Source of the DNA: Palsa-1188 sp050010575
GTDB lineage: Bacteria > Bacillota > DSM-12270 > Thermacetogeniales > Thermacetogeniaceae
DNA length: 5,393 nucleotides
NCBI GenBank assembly: GCA_050010575.1
Contig: JBEKKU010000148.1
Location: forward strand, 1-5,393
Direction of reading: 5' to 3'
Both the position numbers and the translations under genes were made by a program. This document shows, piece by piece, positions 1 through 5,393 of this stretch; position 1 is the stretch's first letter, and the number at the start of each line of letters is the position of its first letter. A model generated the notes under the pieces. That model made no database searches and was not told the DNA's origin. It worked only from the letters and a program-made list of their open reading frames with translations.

Positions 1-426
1 GAAGATCAGCCGATAATTTTTCAGACCGCTGGCCCCGGCCAGCCGTGCAGCGATCTCCTGGCAATCCTCCCGCTTCCGCCCATGCACCATGGTGAACAGG
101 TTATAGGGCCAATCGGGCGGGTATGCCGGGCGCTGGTAGCAATGGGTGACCTCCTGAAAACCGGCCATGATCTCGCCTACCTCATCGATCCGGTCCTCCG
201 GTACTTCCCAGACGATCATGGCATTGGCCACGTAGCCCAGGTCCTGATGGCGCACCATCACTCCGAGGCGGCGGATGATCCCCCGGCTGAGAAAATCCGC
301 GATCGCTGCCAGCAGTTCCTCCTCGCTCATCTGCAGCTGGCTGGCCATAACCTGATAGGGCCGGCTGACCAGGGGAACGCCCTCCTGTAGAACCCGGACA
401 ATCTCCCTGTCTCTCTCGCTGAGCAC
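1..426 (-). CDS. ahbB: Siroheme decarboxylase subunit AhbB (Lrp/AsnC family), 3' end cut off by window edge
   Basis: The gene starts at GTG (426-424), six bases after a strong AGGAGG (433-438), and stays open for 142 codons to the window edge. The stop lies outside, and family members are usually only some 10-20 residues longer. Residues 1-55 look like the AsnC/Lrp winged-helix region (start LSERDREIV). The rest is the ligand-binding-like fold, with family hallmarks IRRLGVMVRH (51-60), THCYQRP (94-100), DWPYNLFTMVHGR (105-117) and NYRLIF (137-142). The HCY..P and WPYNL..MVHG signatures fit AhbB better than AhbA, which usually carries a THNY..H type motif. With AhbA, AhbB removes CO2 from the C12 and C18 acetate groups of siroheme, giving 12,18-didecarboxysiroheme in the cytoplasm. 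AhbC, the next enzyme in the route, is encoded 126 bases upstream on the same strand, which supports the call. Despite the regulator-like fold it is most likely an enzyme. AhbA and AhbD are not in the window. Confidence 0.88.
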   Translation of the reverse strand, partial: MLSERDREIVRVLQEGVPLVSRPYQVMASQLQMSEEELLAAIADFLSRGIIRRLGVMVRHQDLGYVANAMIVWEVPEDRIDEVGEIMAGFQEVTHCYQRPAYPPDWPYNLFTMVHGRKREDCQEIAARLAGASGLKNYRLIF

Positions 427-552
427 TTTGAACCTCCTATACCCCAGATGCCATCGTTAGCTCCATCAATTACCGCACTGGTATAAATATCTTCACAGCA
501 AATTCTTTAGACTTGATTTTCTGCCTGTCAGACTATACTTCTAGTTTTTGTT

Positions 553-1755
553 TTATCTGACCTCTGACTTCTGGCATCCGACCTCTGATGCGATCTCCTC
601 GTCGGTCAGGTAACAGGCCGGGTCCTCGGCCCAGAAATCATCAAAGACCGCCTCGGCCCGGCTGCGGAAATTGCCGTTGCAGAGTTCCAGCCAGCGGCAA
701 CGAGCGCAGCGCCCCTTTAACAGAGACTGCCGGTTTTTGAGCCCTGTCAACACGGGCAGGCTAGAATCGGTCCAGATATCGCCGAACCTGCGCTCCCGCA
801 CGTTGCCGAAGCTGTGGTTGAGGGTAAACTGGTCCGGGTGTACATTACCCTCCCAGTCCACTGCCGCGATGGCGATCCCGGAGCGGTTGCCGCGGTTCAT
901 CTTGAGCAGTTCATAGACCCGCCGGGCGCCTTCCGGGTCCCGGTCAAGCAGCTTCAGATAGAGGTAGACACCGTCCGCGTGGTTGTCCACCGTGAGGATC
1001 TCCTTGGTGATCCCCCGGTGATGAAAATCCAGGGTGCGCTCCATGATCAGATCGAGGGCCTGGCGGGATTGGCTGTGCGTGAGGTCCTCATCCAGCATCG
1101 CCTTGCCCCGTCCGCTGTAGGCCAGGTGATAGAAACAGGCCCGGGGAATGTTCTCCCGTTCTAATAGGTCGAAGATGGCTGAAAGTTGATCGTAATTACA
1201 GCGGCTGATGGTAAAGCGCAGGCCAACCCGCACACCGGCCTCCAGGCAATAGCGAATTCCCGCCAGTGCTGCCTCAAAAGCCCCGGCCTGGCCGCGAAAG
1301 CGGTCGTTGACCAGCCCGATGCCGTCCAGACTGACACCCACGTAGCCCACCCCTATAGAACGGAGTCGGCGGGCCACCTCGGGGGTGATCAGGGTGCCAT
1401 TGGTGGAGATGGTTGACCGGAGTCCAAGACCAGCAGCATAGCCGGCCAGTTCAAAGAAATCCGGGCGCATCAACGGTTCGCCGCCGGAGAACAGGATCAC
1501 CGGCACCTTGAAAGCAGCCAGATCGTTGATCAGCCTTTTCCCCTCGTCCGTATTCAGTTCCCGGGGATGCCGGCCCTGGCTGGCGCTGGCATAGCAGTGC
1601 ACACAGCGCAGGTTGCAGACCCTGGTGGAGTTCCAGACCACCACCGGGCCGCGGCCGGCCACCGTCCCGTGCAACTGCTCCCCCGCGGTCCGGCTGTAAC
1701 GCAGGGAGTCGCCATAGTTCTCGGTTTCACAGAGCAGCTTGCTGATGCTGATCAC
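553..1755 (-). CDS. ahbC: Radical SAM 12,18-didecarboxysiroheme deacetylase AhbC (NirJ-like)
   Basis: This 400-residue cytoplasmic enzyme is predicted to remove the two acetate side chains of 12,18-didecarboxysiroheme, giving Fe-coproporphyrin III in the siroheme-dependent heme pathway. Numbered from the GTG at 1755, the radical SAM cluster motif CNLRCVHC supplies Cys47, Cys51 and Cys54, followed by the SAM-binding GGEP (91-94), STNGT (116-120) and SLDG (142-145). The C-terminal SPASM-like region has Cys350, Cys353, Cys359 and Cys381, which should bind an auxiliary Fe-S cluster; GRCARCRWLELCNGNFR is typical of AhbC/NirJ. I chose GTG 1755 because GAGG (1765-1768) sits nine bases upstream and the protein then begins MISISKL, as the family usually does. 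An in-frame TTG (1770) and ATGs (1764, 1761) also exist but sit too close to that site. The last residues, SEVGCQKSEVR, come from a DNA repeat and are not family sequence. The close relative NirJ (heme d1 synthesis) is less likely, since ahbB is adjacent and no nir genes are seen. Confidence 0.88.
   Translation of the reverse strand: MISISKLLCETENYGDSLRYSRTAGEQLHGTVAGRGPVVVWNSTRVCNLRCVHCYASASQGRHPRELNTDEGKRLINDLAAFKVPVILFSGGEPLMRPDFFELAGYAAGLGLRSTISTNGTLITPEVARRLRSIGVGYVGVSLDGIGLVNDRFRGQAGAFEAALAGIRYCLEAGVRVGLRFTISRCNYDQLSAIFDLLERENIPRACFYHLAYSGRGKAMLDEDLTHSQSRQALDLIMERTLDFHHRGITKEILTVDNHADGVYLYLKLLDRDPEGARRVYELLKMNRGNRSGIAIAAVDWEGNVHPDQFTLNHSFGNVRERRFGDIWTDSSLPVLTGLKNRQSLLKGRCARCRWLELCNGNFRSRAEAVFDDFWAEDPACYLTDEEIASEVGCQKSEVR
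559..588. repeat. Two copies of a 9-base direct repeat with 21-base spacing, at the 3' end of ahbC
   Basis: On the plus strand GACCTCTGA occurs at 559-567 and again at 580-588, so the period is 21 bases, exactly seven codons. On the minus strand this encodes the SEV...SEVR tail of AhbC just before its stop. The bases between the copies are also built from similar CTGAC/CTTCTGG words. It looks like a fragment of a short dispersed repeat that ran into the gene and supplied a new stop codon. I recall similar SEVR-type tails in proteins of anaerobic Firmicutes, but I could not check this. Confidence 0.6.
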
Positions 1756-1764
1756 GGGCATCAT

Positions 1765-1768
1765 CCTC
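1765..1768 (-). promoter_or_regulatory. Ribosome binding site deciding the ahbC start
   Basis: GAGG on the minus strand lies nine bases before GTG 1755. It directly abuts the ATG at 1764, leaving no usable spacing for the upstream candidate starts. This favours the 400-residue form of AhbC. Confidence 0.55.
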
Positions 1769-1772
1769 AACT

Positions 1773-1930
1773 AAATAGTACGGCAGGCCCGACCATCCGA
1801 TTTCGTCGGGTCTGCCGGTCAGTTCTGGTCACAGCTACTATTTTAACTGATCCGGCAGGCAAATGCGATACACTGCCCGATCTCCTATTCCTTTCAGGTG
1901 GTAGTTCCGATAGGAATTTCCATGGAGATG
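1773..1930 (-). promoter_or_regulatory. Structured leader upstream of ahbC with competing helices; candidate regulatory RNA
   Basis: This gap between the polymerase gene and ahbC can form several RNA helices on the ahbC strand. Helix B pairs 1781-1793 with 1805-1817 (13 pairs, one of them a wobble or mismatch). Helix C pairs 1773-1780 with 1836-1843 (8 perfect pairs), encloses B, and ends four bases before the ahbC ribosome binding site. Helix A pairs 1812-1824 with 1845-1858 (13 pairs, one bulged base at 1851) and uses 1812-1817, so A and B cannot coexist. Helix F (1854-1858 with 1873-1877) competes with A in turn. Further upstream, 1887-1892 pairs with 1912-1917 inside an outer helix 1880-1885/1924-1929. 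Such alternatives are what a riboswitch or attenuator would show, but I recognise no known class and see no good U-tract. A DNA-level explanation (operator or degenerate mobile repeat) remains possible. Confidence 0.4.
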
Positions 1931-1943
1931 CCCCGGTCCTCCC

Positions 1944-1962
1944 ATGCTTCCCATGGAAGCAT
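1944..1962. repeat. Perfect 8-bp hairpin downstream of the polymerase gene
   Basis: ATGCTTCC (1944-1951) is followed by a 3-base loop and GGAAGCAT (1955-1962). It lies 44 bases beyond the stop of the LigD-type polymerase gene. On the minus strand the T-rich run TTTTCTTT comes before the hairpin, not after it, so it is not a standard intrinsic terminator. It may be the first element of the ahbC leader or a transcript-end stabiliser. Confidence 0.45.
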
Positions 1963-2006
1963 AAAGAAAACATCCTCCTGCTTCCCCTACTTTCTGGCAC
2001 GACCGA

Positions 2007-2921
2007 TCAGTCCGGCAACTTTTGTTTCAGGGTGATTACCGGGGCAAACAGGTCACCCAACGCCTGCCAGCGCCGGACCACCTGATCCGCTTCGAAGGAC
2101 AGCAGTTGGGGGTCTCTGTTGGCGATGGCGGCTTCCACCTCCGGCCACTGTACCGGTGTGGACACGGTGGGACGCTCCTTGGCCCGCAGGGAGTAGACGC
2201 AGACCGTGGTCTTGTGATGGTCGTTCTGGCTCCAGTCGACCAGAACCTTGCCTTGGCGCAGGCTTTTGGTCATCTTGGAGACCACTAGGTCAGGATGCTG
2301 CTCCTCCAGCAGCAGGGCCTGAGCGCGGGCAAAGCTCTTGGTCTGGTCGTAGGTGACCGGCGTGTTCAGGGGTACGTAAACTTGCAGCCCCTTGGACCCG
2401 GAGGTTTTGGGGAAACTTTGGAGATCCTGGCTGGCAAATGCCTGGTGCAGCCATAGGGCCACCTGGGCGCACTCGATGATGGAGGCCGGCGGGCCGGGAT
2501 CCAGGTCAAAGACCACCATTGAGGGCGTGGCTGGATCCCCTCCCAGCGAGAGCGAGGTGTGCAGTTCGATGGCCGCGGTATTGATCACCCAAACCAGTGA
2601 GGGCAGGTCGTTGACCAGGCAGAAGTGGACGTTCCGCTCGTTGGACTCACTGTAAACCGGAGCGGTATCCAGCCAGGACGGGCGATATTCCGGGCACTCC
2701 TTCTGATAAAAATATTCACCCTCCACGCCGCCGGGATAGCGCTTCAGGGTGACGGGGCGCCCTGCCAGGTGCGGCAGAAGAGCCGGAGCGATCTGGACGT
2801 AGTAGTCGATTACCTGGGCCTTGGTAAAACCGCTGGCCGGGTAAAAAACCTTGTCCAGATTAGAGAGTTGCAACTGCTTGCCGTCAACATCGATCGTGGT
2901 TGTGGGTGTTCTACCGGGCAC
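2007..2921 (-). CDS. ligD: LigD-type DNA polymerase/primase (PolDom) of non-homologous end joining, stand-alone
   Basis: This 304-residue protein spans one LigD polymerase domain (archaeo-eukaryotic primase superfamily) and nothing more. In bacterial end joining this domain binds 5'-phosphate ends, fills gaps and adds nucleotides, often ribonucleotides, before ligation. Family sequence begins almost at once (LSNLDKVFYP, 19-28), followed by GRPVTLKRYP (54-63), EYFYQKECP (69-77), IELHTS (118-123, with the conserved His121), FDLDPG (138-143, metal-binding Asp139 and Asp141), SGSKGLQVYVP (174-184), MTKSLRQGKVLVDWSQN (217-233, third catalytic Asp229) and YSLRAKERPTVSTP (243-256). All three catalytic Asp are present, so it should be active. 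Gln180 stands where many homologues have His. The GTG start overlaps the end of ku by 11 bases with only a weak AGG before it, so translational coupling to ku is likely. There is no ligase or phosphoesterase domain; the ligase is a separate gene upstream of ku. Confidence 0.92.
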   Translation of the reverse strand: MPGRTPTTTIDVDGKQLQLSNLDKVFYPASGFTKAQVIDYYVQIAPALLPHLAGRPVTLKRYPGGVEGEYFYQKECPEYRPSWLDTAPVYSESNERNVHFCLVNDLPSLVWVINTAAIELHTSLSLGGDPATPSMVVFDLDPGPPASIIECAQVALWLHQAFASQDLQSFPKTSGSKGLQVYVPLNTPVTYDQTKSFARAQALLLEEQHPDLVVSKMTKSLRQGKVLVDWSQNDHHKTTVCVYSLRAKERPTVSTPVQWPEVEAAIANRDPQLLSFEADQVVRRWQALGDLFAPVITLKQKLPD

Positions 2922-3732
2922 GGGCCTGCTTCGCCCCCTCCCTGGCCGGCGCCTTCTTATTGACGGCGGCCAGGGATGCTTCCAGCGCCGCCATCAGATC
3001 GATCACCTTACCGGATTCCTCGGCTGGTGGTTGGATCACCACTGTCTCTCCCTCGGCCTTGCGGTTGATCATCTCCATCACCCGCTCCCGGAAGTCGTCA
3101 TGATACTTTCCGGGATCGAACTCCACCGCCAGAGTGGCGATGAGTTGCTCTGCCATCTCCAGTTCCCGCGGCACCGGGCTGGCATCCACCGGGGGTAGGT
3201 CTTCCAGTTGCTCCTGGGACACCATCTCATCCGCAAAATACATGGTGGACAGGCCCAAAGCATTCCCAACCGGACGGATCACCGACAGGTGCTGCTTATT
3301 GTGCAGTACAAACCTGGCGACAGCCACTTTGCCAGTCTTTTGCATGGCCAGCAGCAGCAGTGAGTAAGCCTTGGCCGCGCCTTTATCCGGCACCAGGTAG
3401 TAGGACTTGGCAAAGTAGACCGGGTCGATCTGGGAGATACTGACAAAATCCTCGATCTCGATCTTGCGGGTATTCTCCGGGGACAGGGCTTCCATCTCTT
3501 CATCCGCGATCACCACATGGCGCCCCGGAGAAACCTCGTAGCCCCGGACGATCTCCTCGGGGGGCACTTCGGCCCCGTCGGAGGCGCAGACGTTCTTCAG
3601 GCGGATGCGGCAACCGTCAGATTTGCGCAGCTGGTGAAAGCGGATCGCCTTGACCTTGATAGAGTTGTACAGCTTGACCGGAACATTTACCAGACCCAGG
3701 CTGATAGTACCGCTCCAGATATGCCTTGGCAT
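2911..3732 (-). CDS. ku: Ku, DNA end-binding protein of bacterial NHEJ
   Basis: This is a 273-residue bacterial Ku, the usual length. It forms a homodimeric ring that threads onto double-strand break ends and recruits the LigD-type ligase and polymerase. The start MPRHIWSGTISLGLVNVPVK is the classic Ku N terminus. Other family marks are FHQL....GCRIRLKNVC (32-49), EIVRGYEV (60-67), YLVPDKGAAKAYSLL (112-126), ARFVLHNKQHLSVIRP (139-154) and the minimal C-terminal region ending near VIDLMAALEASL (243-254). The last residues, NKKAPAREGAKQARAR, form a short basic tail of the sort that in other Ku proteins aids DNA binding. I chose ATG 3732, with GGAGG (3743-3747) ten bases upstream. A GTG at 3753 would add seven residues that are not family sequence. 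It lies 33 bases after the ligase gene and overlaps the polymerase gene by 11 bases, so the three are probably one transcript. Confidence 0.95.
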   Translation of the reverse strand: MPRHIWSGTISLGLVNVPVKLYNSIKVKAIRFHQLRKSDGCRIRLKNVCASDGAEVPPEEIVRGYEVSPGRHVVIADEEMEALSPENTRKIEIEDFVSISQIDPVYFAKSYYLVPDKGAAKAYSLLLLAMQKTGKVAVARFVLHNKQHLSVIRPVGNALGLSTMYFADEMVSQEQLEDLPPVDASPVPRELEMAEQLIATLAVEFDPGKYHDDFRERVMEMINRKAEGETVVIQPPAEESGKVIDLMAALEASLAAVNKKAPAREGAKQARAR

Positions 3733-3742
3733 ACCGACTCGA

Positions 3743-3747
3743 CCTCC
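3743..3747 (-). promoter_or_regulatory. Ribosome binding site deciding the ku start
   Basis: GGAGG on the minus strand lies ten bases before ATG 3732 and supports that start over the in-frame GTG at 3753, which lies upstream of this site. A small hairpin with 5-bp arms 3750-3754/3758-3762 sits just upstream in the ligase-ku gap. Confidence 0.6.
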
Positions 3748-3765
3748 CGCCACCTTCGGTGGGCG

Positions 3766-4827
3766 CTATGCTTCCCGGACAACCTCCCGGGGATTCTTAT
3801 CAGACCGCAGTCCCTTGAAGGACGGATGGCGCAAGGTGCCGTGGGGCGTCCACTGGGTGAACTCCACCTCGCAGACCAGGCGGGGCTCCACGAATACCGC
3901 GCCCGCCAAGGCGGGCACTCGACCCGCCCAGGTATCCTCCGGGTGGTTCGGGTGCAATGCGGGGGCCTGCTGGAAGGGGCTAGTTGCCTGGCGCAGGGGT
4001 GGCAGCAATCGTTCCAACTGCTCCAGCGCCAGATCGGTGAAGCCCGTCCCCACTTTGCCAGCATAAATCAGCTGCTGTTCCTGGCTGCCGGTTAAAGCCT
4101 GCTCCGGTGCCGGTTTATAGTAGCCGACCATCAGCGCCCCGATCCCTTTGGGCAGGGCACCGCTCTTGCCAGGACGGCCACCAGGAAGCCAGCCGCCGAT
4201 CACCAGTTCCTGGCGCAACTGGTTCTTGATCTTCAGCCAGGCCCCAGTACGCTTGCCGGGTTGATAGGGGCTGTCCAGACGCTTGGCCACCACACCCTCC
4301 AAGCCCAACCTGCGGCTGATCGCCTGCACCGCGGGACCGTTTCCGGGGGTATAACCGGGGATCTGCCAGGCCTTGCCCGGTATCTCCAGTCCTTTTAAGG
4401 CATCCTTACGCCTGGCATAAGACTGGTCCATCAGATTGACCCCGTCAAGATAGAGCAGGTCGAAGACCATATAGATTACGGGGATCGTCCCCATTAATTG
4501 CCTGACTTTCTGATCCGAAACAACACCCATGCGGTTTTGCAGCCTGGTAAAGGATGGTCTGCCATCCTCTCCCAGGGCGACGATCTCCCCGTCCACAATC
4601 AACTGCCCAATACCCGGCGTATCCGGCAGAGGCAGCACCTCCGGGTACTGCCTGGTGAGATCCAACAGGTTGCGGCTGAGCAGGCGAGCCTGGCCGCTGG
4701 CTAGATAGAGAATCGCCCTGATGCCGTCCCATTTCATCTCAAAGCCGTACTCACCGTCATTGACCGGCAACCGGCCGGGCTTGGCCAGCATGGGGACTAT
4801 CTTCTGGGGCATCGGCGCCTTCGCCAT
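3766..4827 (-). CDS. ligD: ATP-dependent DNA ligase of NHEJ (LigD ligase-domain type), stand-alone
   Basis: This 353-residue protein seals DNA nicks and double-strand breaks using ATP through a lysyl-AMP intermediate. Numbered from ATG 4827, motif I is EMKWDGIR with nucleophile Lys32 and Asp34/Arg37. Next come SRN (51-53), LIVDGEIVAL (76-85), VFDLLYLDG (121-129), motif IV EGVVAKR (177-183) and motif V WLKIK (197-201), completing the nucleotidyltransferase domain. The OB-fold follows, with VIGGW (209-213), YAGKVGTGF (255-263) and the C-terminal EFTQWTPHGTLRHPSFKGLR (322-341), typical of LigD ligase domains. GGAG (4837-4840) stands nine bases before ATG 4827; a TTG at 4833 is in frame but too close to that site. 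It is the first gene of an apparent ligase-ku-polymerase operon. Its length is that of an isolated ligase domain, without polymerase or phosphoesterase domains. A general replicative ligase is unlikely, since that would normally be NAD-dependent LigA. Confidence 0.94.
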   Translation of the reverse strand: MAKAPMPQKIVPMLAKPGRLPVNDGEYGFEMKWDGIRAILYLASGQARLLSRNLLDLTRQYPEVLPLPDTPGIGQLIVDGEIVALGEDGRPSFTRLQNRMGVVSDQKVRQLMGTIPVIYMVFDLLYLDGVNLMDQSYARRKDALKGLEIPGKAWQIPGYTPGNGPAVQAISRRLGLEGVVAKRLDSPYQPGKRTGAWLKIKNQLRQELVIGGWLPGGRPGKSGALPKGIGALMVGYYKPAPEQALTGSQEQQLIYAGKVGTGFTDLALEQLERLLPPLRQATSPFQQAPALHPNHPEDTWAGRVPALAGAVFVEPRLVCEVEFTQWTPHGTLRHPSFKGLRSDKNPREVVREA

Positions 4828-4836
4828 TCCCAACCA

Positions 4837-4840
4837 CTCC
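4837..4840 (-). promoter_or_regulatory. Ribosome binding site deciding the ligase start
   Basis: GGAG on the minus strand has nine bases to ATG 4827 but only three to the in-frame TTG at 4833, so the ATG is preferred. Confidence 0.55.
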
Positions 4841-4861
4841 GAATTTCATGCTCCGCACCCT

Positions 4862-4892
4862 TAGTATGGGAACAATAGCCGAGATATTATAC
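4862..4892 (-). promoter_or_regulatory. Candidate sigma-G-like promoter for the ligase-ku-polymerase operon
   Basis: On the minus strand CATACTA (4862-4868) equals the best-known -10 sequence of forespore sigma-G promoters. AGTATA, ending at 4888, resembles the TGAATA-type -35 at four of six positions, but the 19-base spacing is one or two bases longer than usual. Transcription would start near 4855, giving a leader of about 28 bases that contains the GGAG site before ATG 4827. Alternatively, TATAAT (4886-4891) could be a housekeeping -10. Its best -35 partner is TTGAGG, at a long 20-base spacing. Both readings place the promoter in the queF-ligase gap. Confidence 0.45.
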
Positions 4893-4922
4893 TGCCAGGT
4901 AGATTTCAGGCCCTCAATGCCA

Positions 4923-4953
4923 CCAGGCCCCGGATCTAACATCCGGGGCCTGG
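4923..4953. terminator. Perfect 13-bp GC-rich hairpin between queF and the ligase gene
   Basis: CCAGGCCCCGGAT (4923-4935) and its exact reverse complement (4941-4953) flank a 5-base loop. It begins 22 bases past the queF stop, so it probably ends or stabilises the queF transcript. No T-run follows on either strand, so it is not a textbook intrinsic terminator. It separates queF from the candidate promoter of the NHEJ operon. Confidence 0.45.
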
Positions 4954-4975
4954 CAAGACGTGTGCCCGTGTTATG

Positions 4976-5350
4976 CTAAACTCTCTTCTCGGCAACAGAG
5001 GTGATCTTCACCCCTCCCCGGGGTTTTTGCGCCACGGTCACCCGGCACCAGAAAGGCCGGCAGGCTGTAAACACGTCTGCGGCGATCCGATCGGCCAGGG
5101 CCTCGCAGAAGATGCCCTCCTCCCGGAAACTCCACAGGTACAGCTTGAGGCTCTTGCTCTCGATGCACAGGTCCCTCGGGGCGTACTCGATGATCGCCGT
5201 GCCCCAGTCTGGCTGGCCTGTGACCGGGCACAGGCTGGTGACCTCGTCACTCTCCAAGACCACTCTGGTCACTCCGGCAGGCTTGGAAAAGGTCTCCAGT
5301 TTCCGCCTGGGCTCCCGGACCGGCTTGCCCAGGGCTTCAAATTCCGGCAT
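4976..5350 (-). CDS. queF: NADPH-dependent 7-cyano-7-deazaguanine reductase QueF (type I, short form)
   Basis: QueF reduces the nitrile of preQ0 to the aminomethyl group of preQ1, using two NADPH, in the cytoplasmic pathway to queuosine in tRNA. This 124-residue protein is of the single-domain tunnel-fold type I. CPVTGQPDW (41-49) holds the thioimide-forming Cys41 and the proton-donor Asp48. The QueF signature ESKSLKLYLWSFREEG (64-79) is intact, and RGGVKITSVAE (111-121) closes the domain. It begins MPEFEALGK, like other short QueF proteins, and is shorter at the N terminus than the 165-residue B. subtilis enzyme. At residues 81-83 it reads FCE, where B. subtilis QueF has FHE, so a Cys replaces the active-site-adjacent His while the Glu (83) remains. 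ATG 5350 has a perfect GGAGG (5359-5363) at eight bases. A TACAAT at 5375-5380 could be a -10 box, but its -35 would lie outside the window. No other que gene is visible. Confidence 0.94.
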   Translation of the reverse strand: MPEFEALGKPVREPRRKLETFSKPAGVTRVVLESDEVTSLCPVTGQPDWGTAIIEYAPRDLCIESKSLKLYLWSFREEGIFCEALADRIAADVFTACRPFWCRVTVAQKPRGGVKITSVAEKRV

Positions 5351-5393
5351 TGACTATACCTCCAAACGAAATGGATTGTATTTCACGCCCCAG

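Noticed and set aside
82..390. Plus-strand open frames over ahbB and the other genes (for example 82-390, 1567-2085, 3517-4095)
   Set aside because: They lie antisense to well-supported genes, have no family motifs, and are common by chance in GC-rich coding sequence.
1..426. AhbB as a DNA-binding Lrp/AsnC transcription regulator
   Set aside because: The fold is regulator-like, but the HCY..P and WPYNLFTMVHG motifs and the adjacent ahbC mark it as a siroheme decarboxylase subunit.
1781..1817. Intrinsic terminator for the NHEJ operon
   Set aside because: The stem is strong, but the bases after it on the minus strand (TACTATTTAG) form only a poor U-tract, and the ahbC ribosome binding site follows at once. 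A leader element fits better.
1767..2000. 77-codon minus-strand reading frame between the polymerase gene and ahbC
   Set aside because: The sequence is Arg-rich with no recognisable domain, and it runs through the inverted repeats of the leader. It looks like chance translation of structured DNA.
4757..4942. 61-codon minus-strand frame overlapping the ligase start and the 4923-4953 hairpin
   Set aside because: It has no recognisable motif, overlaps the ligase in another frame, and would cover the promoter region.
5351..5393. preQ1 riboswitch before queF
   Set aside because: Only 43 bases are visible upstream, and they show no preQ1 aptamer pattern. Anything further lies outside the window.
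1..5393. CRISPR arrays, tRNA or rRNA genes, transposase genes
   Set aside because: No regularly spaced repeats, no cloverleaf or rRNA-like stretches and no transposase motifs were seen on either strand.

Overview
All convincing genes in this window lie on the minus strand, so transcription runs from the right edge to the left. The window suggests an anaerobic, probably endospore-forming Firmicute of the Peptococcaceae/Moorella kind. The grounds are siroheme-dependent (alternative) heme synthesis genes, a bacterial end-joining set split into separate proteins, a short type I QueF, strong GGAGG ribosome binding sites, moderately GC-rich coding sequence, and a CATACTA element typical of forespore promoters. 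This placement is an inference; no marker gene is present.

Right part (about 4976-5350): queF, the reductase that makes preQ1 for queuosine tRNA modification. A 148-base gap follows. It holds a perfect 13-bp hairpin and a candidate promoter for the next operon.

Middle (2007-4827): three tightly packed genes make up a bacterial non-homologous end-joining (NHEJ) system: an ATP-dependent DNA ligase, Ku, and a LigD-type polymerase/primase. In many bacteria ligase and polymerase form one LigD protein, often with a 3'-phosphoesterase domain. Here they are separate, and no phosphoesterase domain is visible. Ku would bind broken ends, the polymerase would fill or extend them, and the ligase would seal them. 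The upstream CATACTA element fits sigma-G control, as known for ku-ligD in Bacillus subtilis.

Left part (1-1755): ahbC (radical SAM) and a truncated ahbB (Lrp/AsnC-like siroheme decarboxylase), two enzymes of the siroheme-to-heme route. The 251-base region between the polymerase gene and ahbC is rich in inverted repeats. Some of these are mutually exclusive, which suggests a structured, possibly regulatory RNA leader that I cannot assign to a known class. The 3' end of ahbC carries a 21-base direct repeat that appears to have been added to the reading frame.

No RNA genes, CRISPR arrays or transposase genes were seen, and no stretch longer than 300 bases lacks a gene.
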